Shown piece by piece: positions 4,910-5,332 of a stretch of 5,332 bases of DNA. Made by a program: the position numbers and the translations under genes. The notes beneath the pieces were generated by a model. It saw nothing but the letters and a program-made list of their open reading frames with translations, searched no databases and had not been told where the DNA came from. This stretch comes from Chloroflexota bacterium (GTDB lineage: Bacteria; Chloroflexota; Limnocylindria; Limnocylindrales; CSP1-4). Positions within the stretch are counted from its first letter, which is position 1; each line of letters opens with the position of its first letter. The DNA is taken from NCBI GenBank assembly GCA_027457005.1, contig DAIDTV010000012.1:1-5332 (forward strand). Reading direction: 5' to 3'.

Positions 4910-5332
4910 GCCTCTCCTCCCAGGGTCCTGGTCGCGATCACCTCGAGCGAGCCGCCCGGTTGCGGCAGGTGCCCGTCACAGGCGGCGGCGCGGACCACCG
5001 ACGCGGCCCGGCGGGCCGCCCACGGCGAAGGATAGAGGACCGCGAGCGACGGACCGGACCCGCTGAGGTGCACCGCCCGTCCCAGCAGCACGGACAGCCC
5101 GCGCCGCAGCGGCTCGAGATCGGGCAGGAGCCGCGCCGCCGCCGGCAGCAGGTCGTTTGCGGGCGCGATGGCGGCGACGTCCGAGGCCGCCGCCCCTCGC
5201 CGGAGCAGGTCGGCCAGGCGGGCGGCATCGCCGTGCCCGGCACCCGGCGGCTCTTCGAGCGGCGCCCCGCGCCGGGCCGGGGACCGCGGATCGGACGTCC
5301 CGCGGGCCCCTGCCGGGTCCGCGTACCCCTCC
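4906..5332 (-). CDS. ispE: 4-diphosphocytidyl-2-C-methyl-D-erythritol kinase, C-terminal half (runs off the right edge)
   Basis: IspE is the ATP-dependent GHMP-family kinase that phosphorylates CDP-methylerythritol in the MEP route to IPP and DMAPP. The frame is open from the window edge (first full codon ends at 5331) to the TGA at 4906, giving 141 residues of a protein usually about 280-310 long. The N-terminal ATP-binding motifs are therefore not visible. What is visible is typical of the family's C-terminal domain: ANDLLPAAARLLPDLEPLRR (fragment residues 58-77), matching the N-D-L...P region, and VHLSGSGPSLAVLY (87-100), the glycine-rich third GHMP motif. A Gly/Pro/Arg-rich stretch at fragment residues 6-33 is longer than I would expect at this point. 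The TGA overlaps the ridA ATG (ATGA). Another GHMP kinase is conceivable from this half alone, but the neighbourhood (ridA, glmU) and the NDL/SGSGPS pair favour IspE. Confidence 0.85.
   Translation of the reverse strand, partial: EGYADPAGARGTSDPRSPARRGAPLEEPPGAGHGDAARLADLLRRGAAASDVAAIAPANDLLPAAARLLPDLEPLRRGLSVLLGRAVHLSGSGPSLAVLYPSPWAARRAASVVRAAACDGHLPQPGGSLEVIATRTLGGEA
4914..4921 (-). promoter_or_regulatory. Strong Shine-Dalgarno of ridA
   Basis: The minus strand reads GGGAGGAG, then AGGC, then the ridA ATG. The GGAGG core lies 6 nt from the start codon, an optimal spacing, and is embedded in the last codons of ispE. It is the only strong ribosome binding site I see in the window. ridA can therefore initiate by itself, unlike glmU and the corC-type gene. 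Confidence 0.75.

Noticed and set aside
1..5332. An undescribed defence, toxin-antitoxin or biosynthetic system
   Set aside because: All substantial genes are recognisable housekeeping genes with intact motifs. The only unexplained DNA is the 225-bp ridA-glmU interval, which looks regulatory.

Overview
This is a GC-rich bacterial chromosomal segment of housekeeping genes. RecO, GlmU, an MEP-pathway kinase (IspE) and a CorC/CNNM-type transporter mark it as bacterial. The very high GC and strong G/C preference at third codon positions, a prenyl synthase whose second Asp-rich motif ends in Gly, and probable leaderless starts fit Chloroflexota (for example a Limnocylindria/Ellin6529-type lineage) or a deep actinobacterial relative. 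The sequence alone does not decide between them. No mobile element, CRISPR array, tRNA or rRNA is visible.

Layout. The left edge holds the first 171 codons of recO on the minus strand. A 32-bp intergenic strip separates it from a divergent polyprenyl (probably geranylgeranyl/farnesyl) diphosphate synthase gene on the plus strand. Each start codon lies only 6-7 bp from a TANNNT -10-like hexamer and neither has a Shine-Dalgarno sequence, so both mRNAs are probably leaderless. The prenyl synthase gene converges, with a 12-bp gap and no visible terminator, on a minus-strand cluster that fills the rest of the window. In transcription order the cluster is ispE (3' half only), ridA, a 74-codon ORF of unknown status, glmU, and a CorC/HlyC-type DUF21-CBS membrane protein gene. 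Every junction in this run is a 4-nt stop/start overlap (ATGA or GTGA).

How it fits together. IspE supplies IPP/DMAPP precursors and the prenyl synthase elongates them. GlmU makes UDP-GlcNAc for peptidoglycan, whose assembly also uses a prenyl carrier. RidA removes reactive enamines made by PLP enzymes. CorC probably handles Mg2+, the cofactor of GlmU, IspE and the prenyl synthase. The order ispE, ridA, small gene, glmU resembles the Bacillus subtilis order ispE-purR-yabJ(ridA)-spoVG-glmU(gcaD).

The most unusual stretch is the 225 bp between ridA and glmU. It holds a low-complexity ORF coupled at both ends, a three-copy 9-bp repeat, a good sigma70-type promoter and a hairpin abutting the glmU start codon. 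I see no convincing undescribed defence, mobile or catalytic system here; the candidate novelties are regulatory.
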